A stretch of 64,000 nucleotides of DNA from Chionoecetes opilio (lineage: Eukaryota; Arthropoda; Malacostraca; Decapoda; Majidae): assembly GCA_016584305.1 (NCBI GenBank), contig JACEEZ010003813.1, positions 1 through 64,000 of the forward strand, read 5' to 3'. A program made the position numbers and the translations under genes. How positions within the stretch are numbered: the stretch's first letter is position 1; each line of letters opens with the position of its first letter. The notes under the pieces are model-generated. The model did not search any database and had not been told where the DNA came from. It saw only the letters and a list, made by a program, of their open reading frames with translations. Shown here piece after piece: positions 32,430-44,290 of the stretch.

Positions 32430-32790
32430 AAACCTTTTAAACCCATCCCACCATGGATTGGGGCAGCCATCTGGGGCACATTCCTACACATAAATTTTCC
32501 CTGACCCGCCTTTTTCCCCTTTTAAGTATTCTGTTTAATGTAGAAAATATCTCCTGTCCTTGGGTTTTTTCACCAGTTTTTTTGGGAGCATAAGAAATGT
32601 TCATTATTTTGTTTTTCAGCAACATAACGGATGAACACTAGTACTGGGTTTTTTCCCCCCCAAAGTCTGTTGATTTTATTTCCCCTTGTAAAGCATACAT
32701 TTTTCCTTTTAAAGAGTTCCCCACACCTTTTTTTTTTAATATCAAAACGAAAATGTCCTTTTATTCGTCTACCCAAACGTGTTTGGGGGG
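32430..32790 (-). pseudogene. Possible piggyBac-like transposase fragment
   Basis: Minus-strand frames include GRRIKGHFRFDIKK, CFTRGNKINRLWGGKNPVLV and VPQMAAPIHGGMG, which loosely recall the KW.D.+.V and Y...MGGVD blocks of piggyBac transposases. Frameshifts and poor sequence make this tentative. Confidence 0.2.
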
Positions 32791-34619
32791 CTAAAGGGGG
32801 AAATTTTTTTTATTCCTTTTCACCTATCCCCAAACAATGGGTTTTTTTTTACCCACAAACACAGCAAGCTGGAAGGAAGTATGACCTTTTGCAATTTAAA
32901 GGGGGTTTCATTTTTTTTTTGGCTTTTAAAGCTCTGCCCCTAAATAGCTTGCTTTCTGTGCCTTTTCCCGGGCCCCCTTCATCTTCTCCTCAAACCCAAA
33001 CCTTTTTTTGTTTTTATCTTTCAAGAGTCTTTTTTAAAATAATCTTAGGCTTCTGGAAAAGGTGACTATGTTTTGGTTTTTAAATTTCTCTTTCATTTTT
33101 TATAAGATTCCCTAGATTCATTTTATAGCTAAATGCCCCAAACAACACATTTTGGCTTTTTGGGCCCTTTTCATCATCACAGCAAAATGAATCCAAGTCC
33201 CCAAGGGTAAATGTCCCTTTATCAGGGGAAATGACTTACGCGGTTACTTTTGCTGGGACGGGGTCGTCGTTTTTTACCAGCTCAGACCTGGATGAAAAAA
33301 ACTCACTTTCATCTGTCCTTTCTTTGGCCCCCCCTCCCACCTGCACGATACGGTCACTTTCAACGTCCTTCCCCTTTTCCAGCACGGACCTGTACACTAT
33401 GCCATTTTAAAATTTTCACTTCACTTTTTTCACTTCCCACACCCCCCCGGGGGCTGGGCGAGAGGACTCACTTTCAACATTTTTTACTGTTACTTTTTGC
33501 CCTTTGGGGCCTTTGACACATTTACGTTTTTATTCCCTTATCAACTGCGCTTCACCGCTAATTTTCCTTCAGTAAACTTTTGCTTTTTTAAAGAGGTACT
33601 TTATCCATTTTTTAAGCTTGGACCTCATAAAAACCCCAACATTTATACTTCGAGGCTCACGGTACACGACCACGGAGGTGCCTTTCCCAACCCCTCTGCC
33701 TACCCGGGGTTGCAAAAATTTTCCAAAATTTTTTTTTCGATCGGGGGGTTTACGTAATCAGTCAAACAGTCAACTTTGGGAAAAAAGTTTTTTGATATCC
33801 CTTATGCATCAGTTTCTAAATTTATCATCCTTTTTCCTTTTATTTTTTCCCCTAAAAAAAATTCACATGAACGCGTGATAAAAAAGTAAGGTGGTTTAAA
33901 TCAATAAAACCCCGCCCGGGTGCGGCTTTAGACTGGACAAAAAAACCCTGTACGTTTCTCGTTCAACACGTATTGTGGGAAGCGGGAAGTATTTTTTTAA
34001 AGCATGTAACTTTTTATTTATTCTCTATTTTTTTTCTTTATCCATCCCACCCAAGTCTTATAATATTAATTTAAAAAGGGCCTTGCATCTACCTGCCCAG
34101 TTTTCATATTAACCCCATTCCTTTACGATTTTCCCTCTTCAATATAAAAAACAAAAACCCGCGACCTCAAAGCGCAAAAAAACCCATTTCTATAAAAATT
34201 ACCCCGGGGCACCTAGGGGATTCCCACGGCGCACAGTTTTTTCGAATCATTGTCCCAGCTTCTCCTTCTCCTTCTCCTCCTCCTCTTCCTTCCCCCCTAA
34301 CCTTTTTCTTATTGAGTTTTGGGAGTAGTAGAAACGTAATAAGCCGTGTTTTTTTTCGTCCCCCCGCACCGTCCTTTGGGGGTTTAAAGAAGACCACTCT
34401 AATAAACTTGCTGAGGGTGTTTTATTATATCTGCTTTGTGATATTGTTTGGGGAATGTTTTAGACTGATTATTATTTTTTCCCGGGGCCCCTACCAAGCT
34501 TTTTGGGGTTTTTTTGTCGCAGAAACCAATCCATTTTTAAAGGGGAGAAAAAAATGTCTTCGTACCAAAAACGATGCTTGGACGACAAAAACACGGCCCT
34601 TTGTATAGTTGCATAAAAA
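32791..34619. other. Poor-quality sequence, no gene supported
   Basis: Mixed AT-rich and C-run sequence. I find no repeat, splice-bounded exon or conserved motif. Confidence 0.35.
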
Positions 34620-34830
34620 AAAGTAGTGGTATTTGTAGTAGTAGTAGTGGTGATGAAGGGGTTAATTAGGTGGGGAAGAAAGGGGAAAAATAAAGAGGGG
34701 AAAGGAAGGATGAGGGGGCAAAAACGACTATAGTAAATATTCCCGCAGTAAAAGTAGTGGTGGTATGGTAGTGGGGGTGGTAGTATTTGTAGTATAGTAG
34801 TAATAGTAAATAGTAGTAGTAGTATAGTTT
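34620..34830. repeat. GTA-type microsatellite region
   Basis: Interrupted GTAGTAGTA runs at 34623-34655 and 34750-34830. Confidence 0.8.
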
Positions 34831-35340
34831 GTATTGGGGTGAAGGAGGAAAGGGAAATTTGGTAGAGGAAGGGGGGAAGAATAAAGGGGAAGAAAGGGAA
34901 AGGGTGAGGAGGGAAAAAAACCGTCTATCGGGGGAGCCGGGTGGTGGGGTCATGGGGAGATTCCAAACCCTTCGCCACTCGGCCCAAACACCCCCTAACA
35001 AACTCATCAAGAGGGGGATGGCATTTTAATATGGCCCCCCCAATTTTTATTTGTATACTTGCCCCCGTTTTATTCCCTTTGGGCAGAAAACAATATATAT
35101 ACTCAAATTTAAAAATATTTTTTTTTTGTATATTTGGGGCTCTAAAAAACTTTCCTGGAGGCAAATTGCCTGTTTTTGACAGCTCAAAGTCCTTTAATAC
35201 GTCCCCAATCTGCCCCAGAATGGGCCAAAAAATTTTTCCCAAAACAGGGTGTTTGAAGTCGCTAGGTGTGAAGACCGGAAGTTAGCCTCTCTGAATGTAG
35301 CCCCTGGTTAGCCTGGCCACGAACCTCATCGTCTCTTACC

Positions 35341-35418
35341 ATGGCAGTAAAGAGGGATATTGGGGCACCACGCAAACCTACTTCTTACAACAACAACATC
35401 ACGGCTACCATGAACGAG
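35341..35418 (+). CDS. Candidate exon of an unrecognised gene
   Basis: ATG at 35341 opens MAVKRDIGAPRKPTSYNNNI, continuing to a strong donor GAG|GTGAGA at 35418/35419; two possible N-glycosylation sites. A (GA)n array begins directly in the putative intron. The minus strand also shows a donor (CATG|GTAAGAG), so the coding strand is uncertain. No family recognised. Confidence 0.22.
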
Positions 35419-35478
35419 GTGAGAGGAGAGAGAGAGACGAGAGAGAGGGATGAGGAGAGTAGAGAGAGAGAGAGAGAC

Positions 35479-35556
<78 letters not shown>

Positions 35557-35677
35557 CGAGAGCGAGTAGAGAGAGACGAGAGAGAGAGAGAGGAGGAGAG
35601 AGAGAGACGGAAGAGAGAGAGAGAGAGAGAGAGATGACGACGAGGACGAGAGAGGGGAGAGAGACGAGGAGAGAGAT

Positions 35678-35714
<37 letters not shown>

Positions 35715-35722
35715 GAGAAGAG

Positions 35723-35757
<35 letters not shown>

Positions 35758-35836
35758 GAGAGTAGATGAGAGAGAGAGAGAGGCGAGAGAGCAGAGAGAG
35801 AGAGACGAGAGAGAGAGAGAGAGAGAGAGATATATA
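35415..35836. repeat. GA microsatellite, ~420 bp
   Basis: (GA)n with GAC interruptions, ending in a short (TA)n. Encodes only Arg/Glu or Ser/Leu repeats. Confidence 0.97.
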
Positions 35837-36848
35837 TCTATATATATATATATATTATATATATGAGACTTCGATCCAATTTTCCTGGCCACTTGGGACA
35901 TTTGAATTTTATGTAAACAATCTGCCTCCGGCTCTCTCTTTATTTATGATGATACCCTATTAAGATTATTCACACTCCTTCCGTCCCTCACGTATTCTGT
36001 TCCTGTCTGTCCGTTCCCCTTAATAAACACTTCTAATCATCCCATTTTAGTTGGAGTATGCTGCTATCGTGAATGCTTGGTGGGGCGAGGCTTTTGTTGC
36101 CTGCCGTTTCTTGAGGTTGGAGTATCAGCTCCAATACATCCCGGCTCGTGGTGTTATCTGGATTATACACGTCACCACTCGGCCTTCCAACAATACTCAT
36201 ACCATATTCTATCTTTAATCTTCCGACTTTTCATTGCCCAATACATCCTACCTTCGCCTCCTCCTCAATTCTCTGTTCGTTTCATCTCCCCATCATCCAC
36301 GTCATCTAACACCTCCTCCTAATGCCTCGCCTCTATCTCCCTACCCTCTGCGTCACCTTCTCCTTCACTACCGTTTGACCGCATCACGGTGACACTGCTT
36401 GCTGGTGATGGGGTCTGCAACCTGGTGGTGATGTGATGAGTGCATGATGATGATGATGGTTCAAAACTGTAAGCCAGAGATAAAGACTGATATTTGAAAA
36501 GGGGACCACTGAACTATAACAACAGTAAAACGCATGCACTGAGTAATGTTAGACTATAAACAACAACCTATCCCCAATACATAAAGAAATAAAGGAACAC
36601 TTGTAATATATTAGTATTTGGTAAACGAGACAATTATTAAGTAAGAGAAACACAACCCACTCTAAACCCATTTTTACAAAGCCCAAAGAAAATGGTCTTA
36701 CGTACTTCCCTCTTGTCTTCCCTCGACGCAGTCACGCCACGCCTGTGTTCTCTCCGTCCTGCCTGCCACGCGCCGCTGCAGGGGTACTCTGGAGAAGACC
36801 TGCGCCAGGGAGAGGAAAAATGCGATGTAATAAAAGGAGTTTGCAGAT
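35837..36848. other. No confident gene; one possible exon near 36050
   Basis: After a TTTTAG acceptor at 36050 a frame reads LEYAAIVNAWWGEAFVACRF, somewhat like the segment between helices 2 and 3 of a GPCR, but no donor of good quality follows. Confidence 0.2.
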
Positions 36849-36856
36849 GTGATAAC

Positions 36857-37360
36857 CAAGGTGGGCACAACCAAAAAAAAAAAAAAAAAACGTTAATCCG
36901 TTAATTGTTAATAACGACGTTAACATTTTCGTTAACGATTTAACTTTTAAGTTAACTTTGGAAATTAATTATCGGCTAATGTAACTTCCGTTACATTTAA
37001 CTTCATTAAACCAAGTCCGCTACCCAAAAAATTAAAACTTTAACTAAGTTTAAAACTATAAAATCTGCAGTTTCTTTATTCTAAAGCAAAAAAAAACAGA
37101 GTTTTTGGGTTTAATGCCCTTAAAACCCCCTTAAAGGTTGATTTATAGTTTTGTCACTTTTCAAAGGTGTTTTTTGGGTTGGGTTTGTAGCAAAAAAAAA
37201 CTGATTTTTTTTTCTAGAATAACAATTAACGGTAACGGGTATTGATAATTCTGTGACTATTTTTAAAAGATAACTGATTAACGGTTATCGAAGTTAATAT
37301 TTTGGAAAGGATTAACGGTTAAACCGAATTAACTTTTTGATTAACGGCGCCACACCACTG
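36857..37360. mobile_element. hAT-type MITE
   Basis: Perfect 8-bp duplication GTGATAAC at 36849-36856 and 37361-37368. Ends CAAGGTGGGCAC and CAGTGGTGTGGC (complement of right end) are inverted and hAT-like. The interior is rich in GTTAA/TTAAC motifs and has no reading frame. 504 bp. Confidence 0.88.
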
Positions 37361-37509
37361 GTGATAACTAGCCAAGCCTGATTCACCCCCCCCCCCGCCA
37401 AACATAGCCTTTTAAACACTGTCTTATACCTCTATTTCTTCTGTGGGGCCCAATAGCCATGATCTCGCTCCAATAACCAAGTTTTAAAGTAACCCACCAT
37501 CTATCACAG

Positions 37510-37670
37510 CCACGGTGGGATGTTTCTGCGGCGGGTCGTGGCCAGCGTTCCAAAAGCATTTGGTGGCGCCCAGACGGAAGCTCGAATCACGCGAACGGAG
37601 ACCCAGGATGGTGGTGGTGGTGCTGGTGATCACGGTGGTGTTCGTGCTCTCCTGGTCACCGATAGACGGA
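37510..37670 (+). CDS. Candidate exon with GPCR helix-6-like segment
   Basis: An acceptor (CATCTATCACAG) precedes a frame reading FQKHLVAPRRKLESRERRPR then MVVVVLVITVVFVLSWSP. A basic loop leading into a hydrophobic helix ending in W-x-P resembles the third intracellular loop and helix 6 of class A receptors (usual CW.P, here SWSP). Third codon positions are GC-rich against an AT-rich background, which supports coding. A weak donor (GGA|GTAATA) is at 37671. Helix 7 is not found nearby. It could also be a chance hydrophobic frame. Confidence 0.35.
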
Positions 37671-37897
37671 GTAATAAACGAGTGTTTTGATAGGGCCGTG
37701 TTCCTGCTGAAAATTATTCCTCCGTCCTCACCATGACCTACCATAGGTACTGTTCTTCCCAATTCCAAATTTAAGATTCTTTTCCTTATTTTACCTTTAG
37801 TCAATAGTAACTTTAGTAACAAGTCCTATTAGTTTAGTCAGCAATAATATCGTCAACTCCTGGGTTCATTCCGCTAAGCAAATCTATTTCCTTTTAG

Positions 37898-37970
37898 GTG
37901 CGACTTTTCCTGAACCAGCTGTGGCCTCACCGACCACAAAAAGAAGACCATTCAAAGGACCTGCGGACCT
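37898..37970 (+). CDS. Candidate internal exon, unknown protein
   Basis: Acceptor TTCCTTTTAG and donor CCT|GTAAGG bound 73 bases encoding VRLFLNQLWPHRPQKEDHSK. Good splice consensus, no family recognised. May belong with 37510-37670. Confidence 0.3.
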
Positions 37971-38790
37971 GTAAGGTTCTCATCCAATCAACCAAATTGT
38001 AGATCCATGGGCGTAAATCATTAGCAAGGAAGGTGCGTATGTGTTAAAACCAATTTTTTTCAGTTAAACCCTTCACGCCCAGATCTTCTTTGCTATAAAA
38101 AATCTGTGTTTGTCAGCATACAACTACAAAAAAAGTGATGAATATACCAAATTCGTTAGTGGGACAAGGACACTAAGCAGGTCAATCTATAAAATATGCT
38201 TATGTTAATTAAAATTGTTATGGTGGTTTATATTACATGAAAATGACGTTATGGGTCTCAAGGGTAATAAGATCTTTTTGATAGAATTAAAAACATAAGA
38301 ACATAAGAAATAAGGAATTCTACAAGAGGCGTGAGGACAGTGAATTACATCTGTTTAATGTTTTTGGTCCCTTTCAATTCCCCTGTCTCTCTTAATAACC
38401 CCTTCAATGCATGGTTCCTCCCTCCCCCAGGTGTTTCAGACCCAGCGGCCCCGCCCTCAGGTGGGTGAGTTCCTCGGTCCTGGTTTCCCTCATGACGGGG
38501 GGGTACAGAAGTAGGCGATTGGCCGGCAGGTGATGACACCCAAGACCCTTCTCACTACAGCTGTGATTAATCAATGCTGTAACCTCATTTACTTTTTTTT
38601 ACACGTGATTAATGGGAAGAGCGCCACTTACTAAAAACTAAAAATAAGTAATATGGTCTTTCATACTATTACTGGTCACACATTAATATGTGTTTCTATG
38701 TAATATTGTTCAGCCTCACAATTCATGTTGTAACCTCATTTACTTTTATTTTAGCACGTGATAAATGGAGAGGCACACTTTACTAAAAAT
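37971..38790. other. No gene; fragments of repeats
   Basis: A short reversed piece of the TTAA-flanked MITE family sits at about 38062-38110, and a fragment of the decapod-type interspersed repeat at 38295-38340. Confidence 0.5.
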
Positions 38791-38930
38791 GAGCTGAAGA
38801 TAGTCATTAATATATTACTGGCCAACTAAAAATGAGTTATATAGTCTTAATATATTAACTGGCAACTAAAAATGAGTTATATAGTCATTAATATATACTG
38901 GCCAACTAAAAATGAGTTAATTTTTTTTTT
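38790..38930. repeat. ~42-bp tandem repeat, 3-4 copies
   Basis: Unit AACTAAAAATGAGTTATATAG followed by TCATTAATATATACTGGCC. Confidence 0.85.
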
Positions 38931-39380
38931 TACATCACAAAGGAGTGGCCAAGGGCAAACGAAAATAAAGAAGTAAAGTAAAGAGCCCGCTGATTGGCGG
39001 TCCCTATAAAGAAGAAGGAGAATATAAAAAAGGGGGGTGGGACAATCAGTGCGGAGTTGTCTTGTCTTTTAAAGGTCTAATATGGCTTTAATATATAAAA
39101 CTGGCCCCATTAATACTTGTTTCATAAAATTTTGTTCAGCTATATTGAATGGGTGCTTGGCGTCGTTAAATTTATAGAGCAAACATTATACAAAACACCA
39201 AATCACCACTAAATGGAATAACATTATGCGCAATTTTTTCTTCATGGGCATCGAAGCACCCTGAAAGTACTACATGGGATATGGTTAAAATTACACGGGA
39301 AGATACGAACACTCTGCTGCAACACTGGTAATTGTTCCGTATAAGATTAGTTATGGCTCACCACAGTGCAATATAAATAC
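38931..39380. other. No recognisable feature
   Basis: AT-rich sequence without repeat or gene structure. Confidence 0.35.
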
Positions 39381-39381
39381 A

Positions 39382-39512
39382 GGCAGGGAGAGCGGGGCAG
39401 GTATGCATATCGAGGGAGGTGAATCTTGCCTCTAAACTCGAATGAACTTTTTTTATTATCATATTGTTGTAGTTGAGTGGTATTTAGTTTATAGTAGTAG
39501 TAGTATTAGTCT

Positions 39513-39556
<44 letters not shown>

Positions 39557-39667
39557 AGTAGTAGTGTAGTAGTAGTAGTAGTAGTATTAAGACGATGTAC
39601 GGTGATAACATGCGAGTTAGAGGCAATGAGAACCTACCTCGACTGCAACCCTGCCCCACGCTCTCCC
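39382..39667. repeat. MITE family M3, copy 1
   Basis: Inverted ends GGGAGAGCGGGGCAGG...GCCTCTAAACTCG enclose a (GTA)n microsatellite (39490-39590). Two more copies at 52429-52643 and 61492-61703. Confidence 0.85.
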
Positions 39668-40850
39668 TACCTTACTGATTTACTGGCTCCCTTGGTTTCA
39701 GAGCTTTGATGGATGGATCATTTTGCAAATTACGTGTGTAGAGCAAAATTTATTGATGATAATACAAACAAATATTATTTGAATTTCTAAGCATGTATTG
39801 ATAAGAAGTATATTCCTTAACAAAATGTAACGATAAATCAAATGTAGACCTAAAAAGTAGTTCAAAACATATGAATGCATTTGCAATACACATAAAAAAA
39901 ATGTTTGCAAAAGAAATAAGTTTCAAAATACTAAAGCCATCTTTACAGTAGTAGTAATGTTAACATTTATATGGTACACTATAAAAAAGTAAAAGTAGTA
40001 GAAAAAAGGTAAAAGAGTAGTTGGTCAAAATGGCTAAGAAAGTTAAAACTACTACTGCAAACTGGCACAGTGACGGGTGAGCATTGCTCCCTATATAGGA
40101 GAGACTGTTGTCGGGCGAGCTTAAAAATTTTTTTTTCAGAGGCTCCCACCGTCACGGCACCAGTTTGAAACAGTTTAACTTTCATTTAGCCATTTTGACC
40201 ACCTAATCTTCCTTATGGTACGTGCGATACATACCACAGGAAGCGGAAAGTATAAGATTTTGAAACAGTTCTTGGAAAATTGAATTATGACCCAAAACTT
40301 ATGAGTTAGAGCGAGGTGAAGCAAATAAGCAAGAATTAATGTTTATACCTCTTTACTTTCTTCATTATCTTACTATTAGTGTAGTCTTCCCCTGTAATTT
40401 TTTTCTGCTCATGATATACAACAATGTTATTATGAAACAGATGGTAGGGCTCAGCTTCATAAATATTATCTGGTAGCTCTGGTTATATCGGGTTAGGAGT
40501 ACATTTCAATGCACTGAAAACCTAAAAGTTTGCCTATCTTGTTGATTAGTCAGTCATGACTTTATTTTTACCCTATTGAGTGTATGAATGGTGTTGTTGT
40601 TGAACAAATCACTGCATGATTTACTGAGCAACAAAATAGGTCTCTTGTGCTAAGAGATGAGTAAAGCCAAGAAATGAATATTTTTCGGAGCAACGCAAGG
40701 GTTTTGGGTTGCGGCGACGGCAAGTACCATCCCACCATCGCCACCCAGCCGAAGTTCTATCATGCCAATCAGGACGTCCTTACAAACTCGGCTCGTACTA
40801 GGCAGCGAGCAGCTCCCAAGAATTCCACACAGCTTAAGGGGAATAGGACT
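39668..40850. other. No gene supported
   Basis: A 72-codon frame at 40674-40892 runs into repeat R and shows no domain. Inverted sequences near 40008-40080 and 40135-40202 suggest another small hairpin (arms containing AAAATGGCTAA and AGTTAAACT-like motifs). Confidence 0.35.
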
Positions 40851-40851
40851 A

Positions 40852-41466
40852 TAGCCGCACAAGCAGCCACTCCGGGCGGAGTTTGGGCCTAGCTCTGCGG
40901 AGGGCTATTGGTAGGCCAAAGGCCCACCAAACACAGACACTCCATGATAGCCCCTGTTAGCTTTCTAAATCATGGATTGATGTATTAACGCCAACCACAT
41001 TCACATCACCCCCAAACCATTCATCACCCTTACCCATCACCCCCCCACCCATTCACCTCACCCATTAACCCATCACCCCCACCCATTCACTCACCCCAGT
41101 ACCATCACCCACACACCCATTCACTACCAATTTCAATCACACCCAATCTATTCCCTCAACATATCACCCATCACCCCCCACCCCATTCACTCACCATCAC
41201 ACCTCACACCCATTTACCCATCACCCCACCCATTCACTCAACCATTACCCATCAACATACATCAAGGTTTGACCGCAATTTCGCAAACCCACTTTTTTTT
41301 CACAATCTCGCTAATAGGCGCATAATTTTTTTTTTTTTAAGAGAAGGATCATCTTCATAAGTGGGCTTAAAACCTTTCCCTGTCGAGCGGGTTCCAAAAA
41401 TGTGCTAATATGAACGAGGGATTGGGGGGGGGGGGGGCACCACTGGGGGCGGCACCTATCGCGGAC

Positions 41467-41513
<47 letters not shown>

Positions 41514-41545
41514 CACACACACACTTTTGCTTATATTATTATAGA
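40852..41545 (+). repeat. Interspersed repeat family R, copy 2
   Basis: Same order as copy 1 (15614-16227): CCGGGCGGA start, GGCCCACC block, CATTCACTCACC minisatellite (40995-41260), G run, and end TATTATTATAG. An extra (GACA)n/(CA)n microsatellite at 41464-41524 lies just before the end. Confidence 0.8.
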
Positions 41546-42005
41546 AATGTTTTCTTACAAATGGAGTTTTCTGAAGCCCATGGATTAGCACTTAACACAG
41601 AGCACATTAATCAAAATACATTGAAAACAATTGGCAAAACTAACATTTAAGCATCCTATGAATAAATTAAATTGTAACTTAGACCTTACACAAAATTGAG
41701 AAATTGACAATAATATAAAAGTAATGTGTAGTAAAGCTAGTAAATTTTGTTTGACCTTGATTGTCCAGTCACTAACAAAAAACAACATTGATTTCAAGAT
41801 CCCCAAGTAGTCATAAGGTCCTATATAACAGCATAGTTTGACTTAGGGTATTAATTCAACAGACCACTAACCCACTTCCTATACAGCACTCATGTCCCTT
41901 AAGTACCACTCAAAGCCTGAATTTAACCAAGAAAAAAAATATGAATTCAAGAAATAAAGGTAAGAAGGGTAAGAAATGTCCCTGTAACCCTGTGTTCTTT
42001 TGCAG
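41546..42005. other. Putative intron
   Basis: AT-rich sequence ending in a pyrimidine tract and TTTTGCAG acceptor at 42005. Confidence 0.4.
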
Positions 42006-42229
42006 GTGAGAGCAGGACACCCCTTAATGGGACCCTTGTGATGGCAGTGACAAATGTTGGGGAGGAGAGACAGGCACCCCTTCTACCCACCACTCCCTCT
42101 TCTATCACCACCCTCACTACCCTGCCAAGTCCTCAAGTCTCAGGGAACATGGTGGGCAGTCCTGCTTCGCGTCCTCCCTCGGAACTAATGGACGATGGAA
42201 TGACAAGCTTCGCCATTAAGAGATTCTGA
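42006..42229 (+). CDS. Candidate terminal coding exon, Ser/Thr/Pro-rich tail
   Basis: A strong acceptor (CTGTGTTCTTTTGCAG) is followed by a frame reading ESRTPLNGTLVMAVTNVGEE, then PLLPTTPSSITTLTTLPSPQ, and ending DGMTSFAIKRF at a TGA (42227). The first codon is split (phase 1). Low-complexity but varied codon use, clean frame and good acceptor support a real 3' exon, perhaps a cytoplasmic tail. No family recognised. It may belong to the same plus-strand gene as 37510-37970, though the intron would be about 4 kb. Confidence 0.42.
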
Positions 42230-42860
42230 GAACAAAGCGACTGAGTGTTCTCCTGTAACTTTCTCTCGTTTTTTAATACTGATGGTGAATGGGCATTGAA
42301 GAAGTTGAGGCATCGGATAGAGATAGTTGGAAGTGTATTATCGGCCGTCTAACCTCATAAAATATTACGGGAAAAACTGACTAAACAGAAAGACAGGAAC
42401 TACCTCGCGTAGGTCTCACGGCCTCTTGTAGCTTCCTTACTTTAGTTATGTTAGAAGAAGAAGAAAGAATTGGTGAAAGATACTTTTCAAACCAATGCAC
42501 CTGAATGCGCGTCCAAGAGAGCAACAGAGTGGCTCACATTGTGCTTCAATACATCAGTCCTTGGACACACCATGAAGTTTAAGTATAACTCAAGATGTAC
42601 GTACTCTTAAGCAAAGCGGCAAAATAGGGTTTGTACAAAATAATCCGTGTGTGAACAGGCCGCTGCGAGGAGTTGACCCTTATATATCTTGACTGAATTC
42701 TGCACAGTGAAGAAACAGAAAGAGAGAGAGAATAATAGTAAAAGGACTGCAGTGTGCAGTGATGAGATGCATGGACAGGAGGAAGTGACTATGAATAACC
42801 CTACCACTGGGGTTTACAATAATAATCATAATATAAACTAGACTAGACATATACTGCCCC
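42230..42860. other. Possible 3' untranslated region
   Basis: Follows the TGA at 42229. A fragment related to 44470-44590 occurs near 42305-42400. No clear polyadenylation cluster. Confidence 0.25.
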
Positions 42861-42866
42861 ACTGCG

Positions 42867-42960
42867 CTCTCTCTCTCGCTACTCTCTTCTCTCTCGCCAC
42901 TCTCTCTCTCTCTCTCTATCTCCCTTCTCTCTCATCTCTCTCTCTCTCTCTCTCTCTGAT
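42867..42960. repeat. CT microsatellite
   Basis: (CT)n with GCCA interruptions. Confidence 0.95.
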
Positions 42961-43585
42961 ACAAATAAAGAGCATAGGCATTCGGCATAGTAATGGCCTC
43001 ACCAATGCTAACTCAAATGATGAGGGGCAGCTACATGGACAATACAGACGCAACACAAATGCCTTGCTTATGTGGCAATGTGGTGTGTCATGAAATGTTC
43101 TACACATCCTTCCTTTGTCATATCATTGCTCGGTTGGGAGTGTGGGCAGTTGCACTTTACAACAAACATTTTATAATTCTAATGGAGTATTTAGTTAAAG
43201 TCTGTTTCAATTCATATACAGGAATTGGAATCTCAGAAGACGTCACTGTTACGCAGACCCCCCCCAAAAGGCTGTCCATGTCATCTCACATCATGTAGCA
43301 TAGGTTATCTGGGTGTACTTCACTACCCAAATATTGTTCAGAAATTTTGAATAGTGGGTAGATAATTGAATAAATAAATAGTTAGGTATTAAGAAACATT
43401 ACAAAATAGGTTAGCCACACTTCTATAAATCATATTTCCTCTCGCTACACATACTGTCATAAGCATACAAGCAGGTAGCTACTGTTTACTCAGCCATATG
43501 TTACTTAAATAAGAATTTGGACTCACATAAAGAACTTATTTGGACGTACCTATATTCAATAATGAAGGGTTGGCACAGTTCGAGG
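42961..43585. other. No gene supported
   Basis: A 101-codon frame (42993-43298) shows no domain or splice context. Confidence 0.3.
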
Positions 43586-43588
43586 ACG

Positions 43589-43970
43589 GCGGAGGGTAGC
43601 AGAGTGGTTAGCGTTCTCACTCCGAGTTGCGTTCTAGCAGTGACCCCGAGTTCGATCCTCGATGAGAACCAAAAATCTTGTACCTGCACCGTCGAGTGGC
43701 ATAAGAAACACCCACATGCCCTGCCCCCCCCATCAACTTACCTTCAATTCGAGTGTCCCCTCGGAGGAGCACGGGGCGGCATGAGACCTCTAATCACAGG
43801 CGTTCACTATAAAAAGACTGCTGCGCCCACCACGGGTGGAAGCGAACCATCACAGCCCTCGAGTGAGCCTCAGGTCTACCATCCCAGCCTGGAGGTCACT
43901 GCCTTACAGGAGTTAGAGGCAAAGATATTAAAAAATAATAATAAGAAATAAATAAAAAAATTCAGTAGTT
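43589..43970 (+). repeat. tRNA-derived SINE
   Basis: The head carries an RNA polymerase III A box (GTAGCAGAGTGGTTAGCG, about 43595) and B box (GAGTTCGATCC, about 43649) spaced as in a tRNA gene. A ~280-bp body follows and the 3' end is an A-rich tail with AATAATAATAAG repeats. Typical SINE architecture; tRNA identity not assigned. Confidence 0.75.
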
Positions 43971-44042
43971 TGACCTATACTATACCATCTCCTGAACTTC
44001 TCTGCATTATTCAAAAAACTAAGTAATACCTATGTAAACATG

Positions 44043-44290
44043 CGTGAGTGTAGCAGCTGGACGCCTAGCTTACGAATCACGCTGGCCTAGGGGTCAAATT
44101 ACATGTTCAGGGCAGTCAGCACGCAGCCACCCATCGGTTCATCCTTCTTTCAGGTTTGGTGACAAATGGGTACCTGGGGAAGGTAACCCGGATGTCACAC
44201 ACTAGCCGGAGCCGTAGAGGGTTCTCACCAACCACAGGCTCAAAGGCGATTTGATTGCAATTATTGGAATTTAGATGTAAATGAATACTC
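44043..44290 (+). repeat. Probable second SINE, degraded
   Basis: GTAGCAGCTGGACGCCTAG resembles a degenerate A box and AGGGGTCAAATTAC a degenerate B box. The downstream GACAAATGGGTACCTGGGGA stretch is one I associate with decapod SINEs. Confidence 0.45.

Noticed and set aside
35326..35901. Long open frames on both strands in the GA array
   Set aside because: They encode only Arg/Glu or Ser/Leu runs from a dinucleotide repeat; no gene.
43589..43672. Functional tRNA gene
   Set aside because: A and B boxes are present, but the body and A-rich tail that follow show a SINE.
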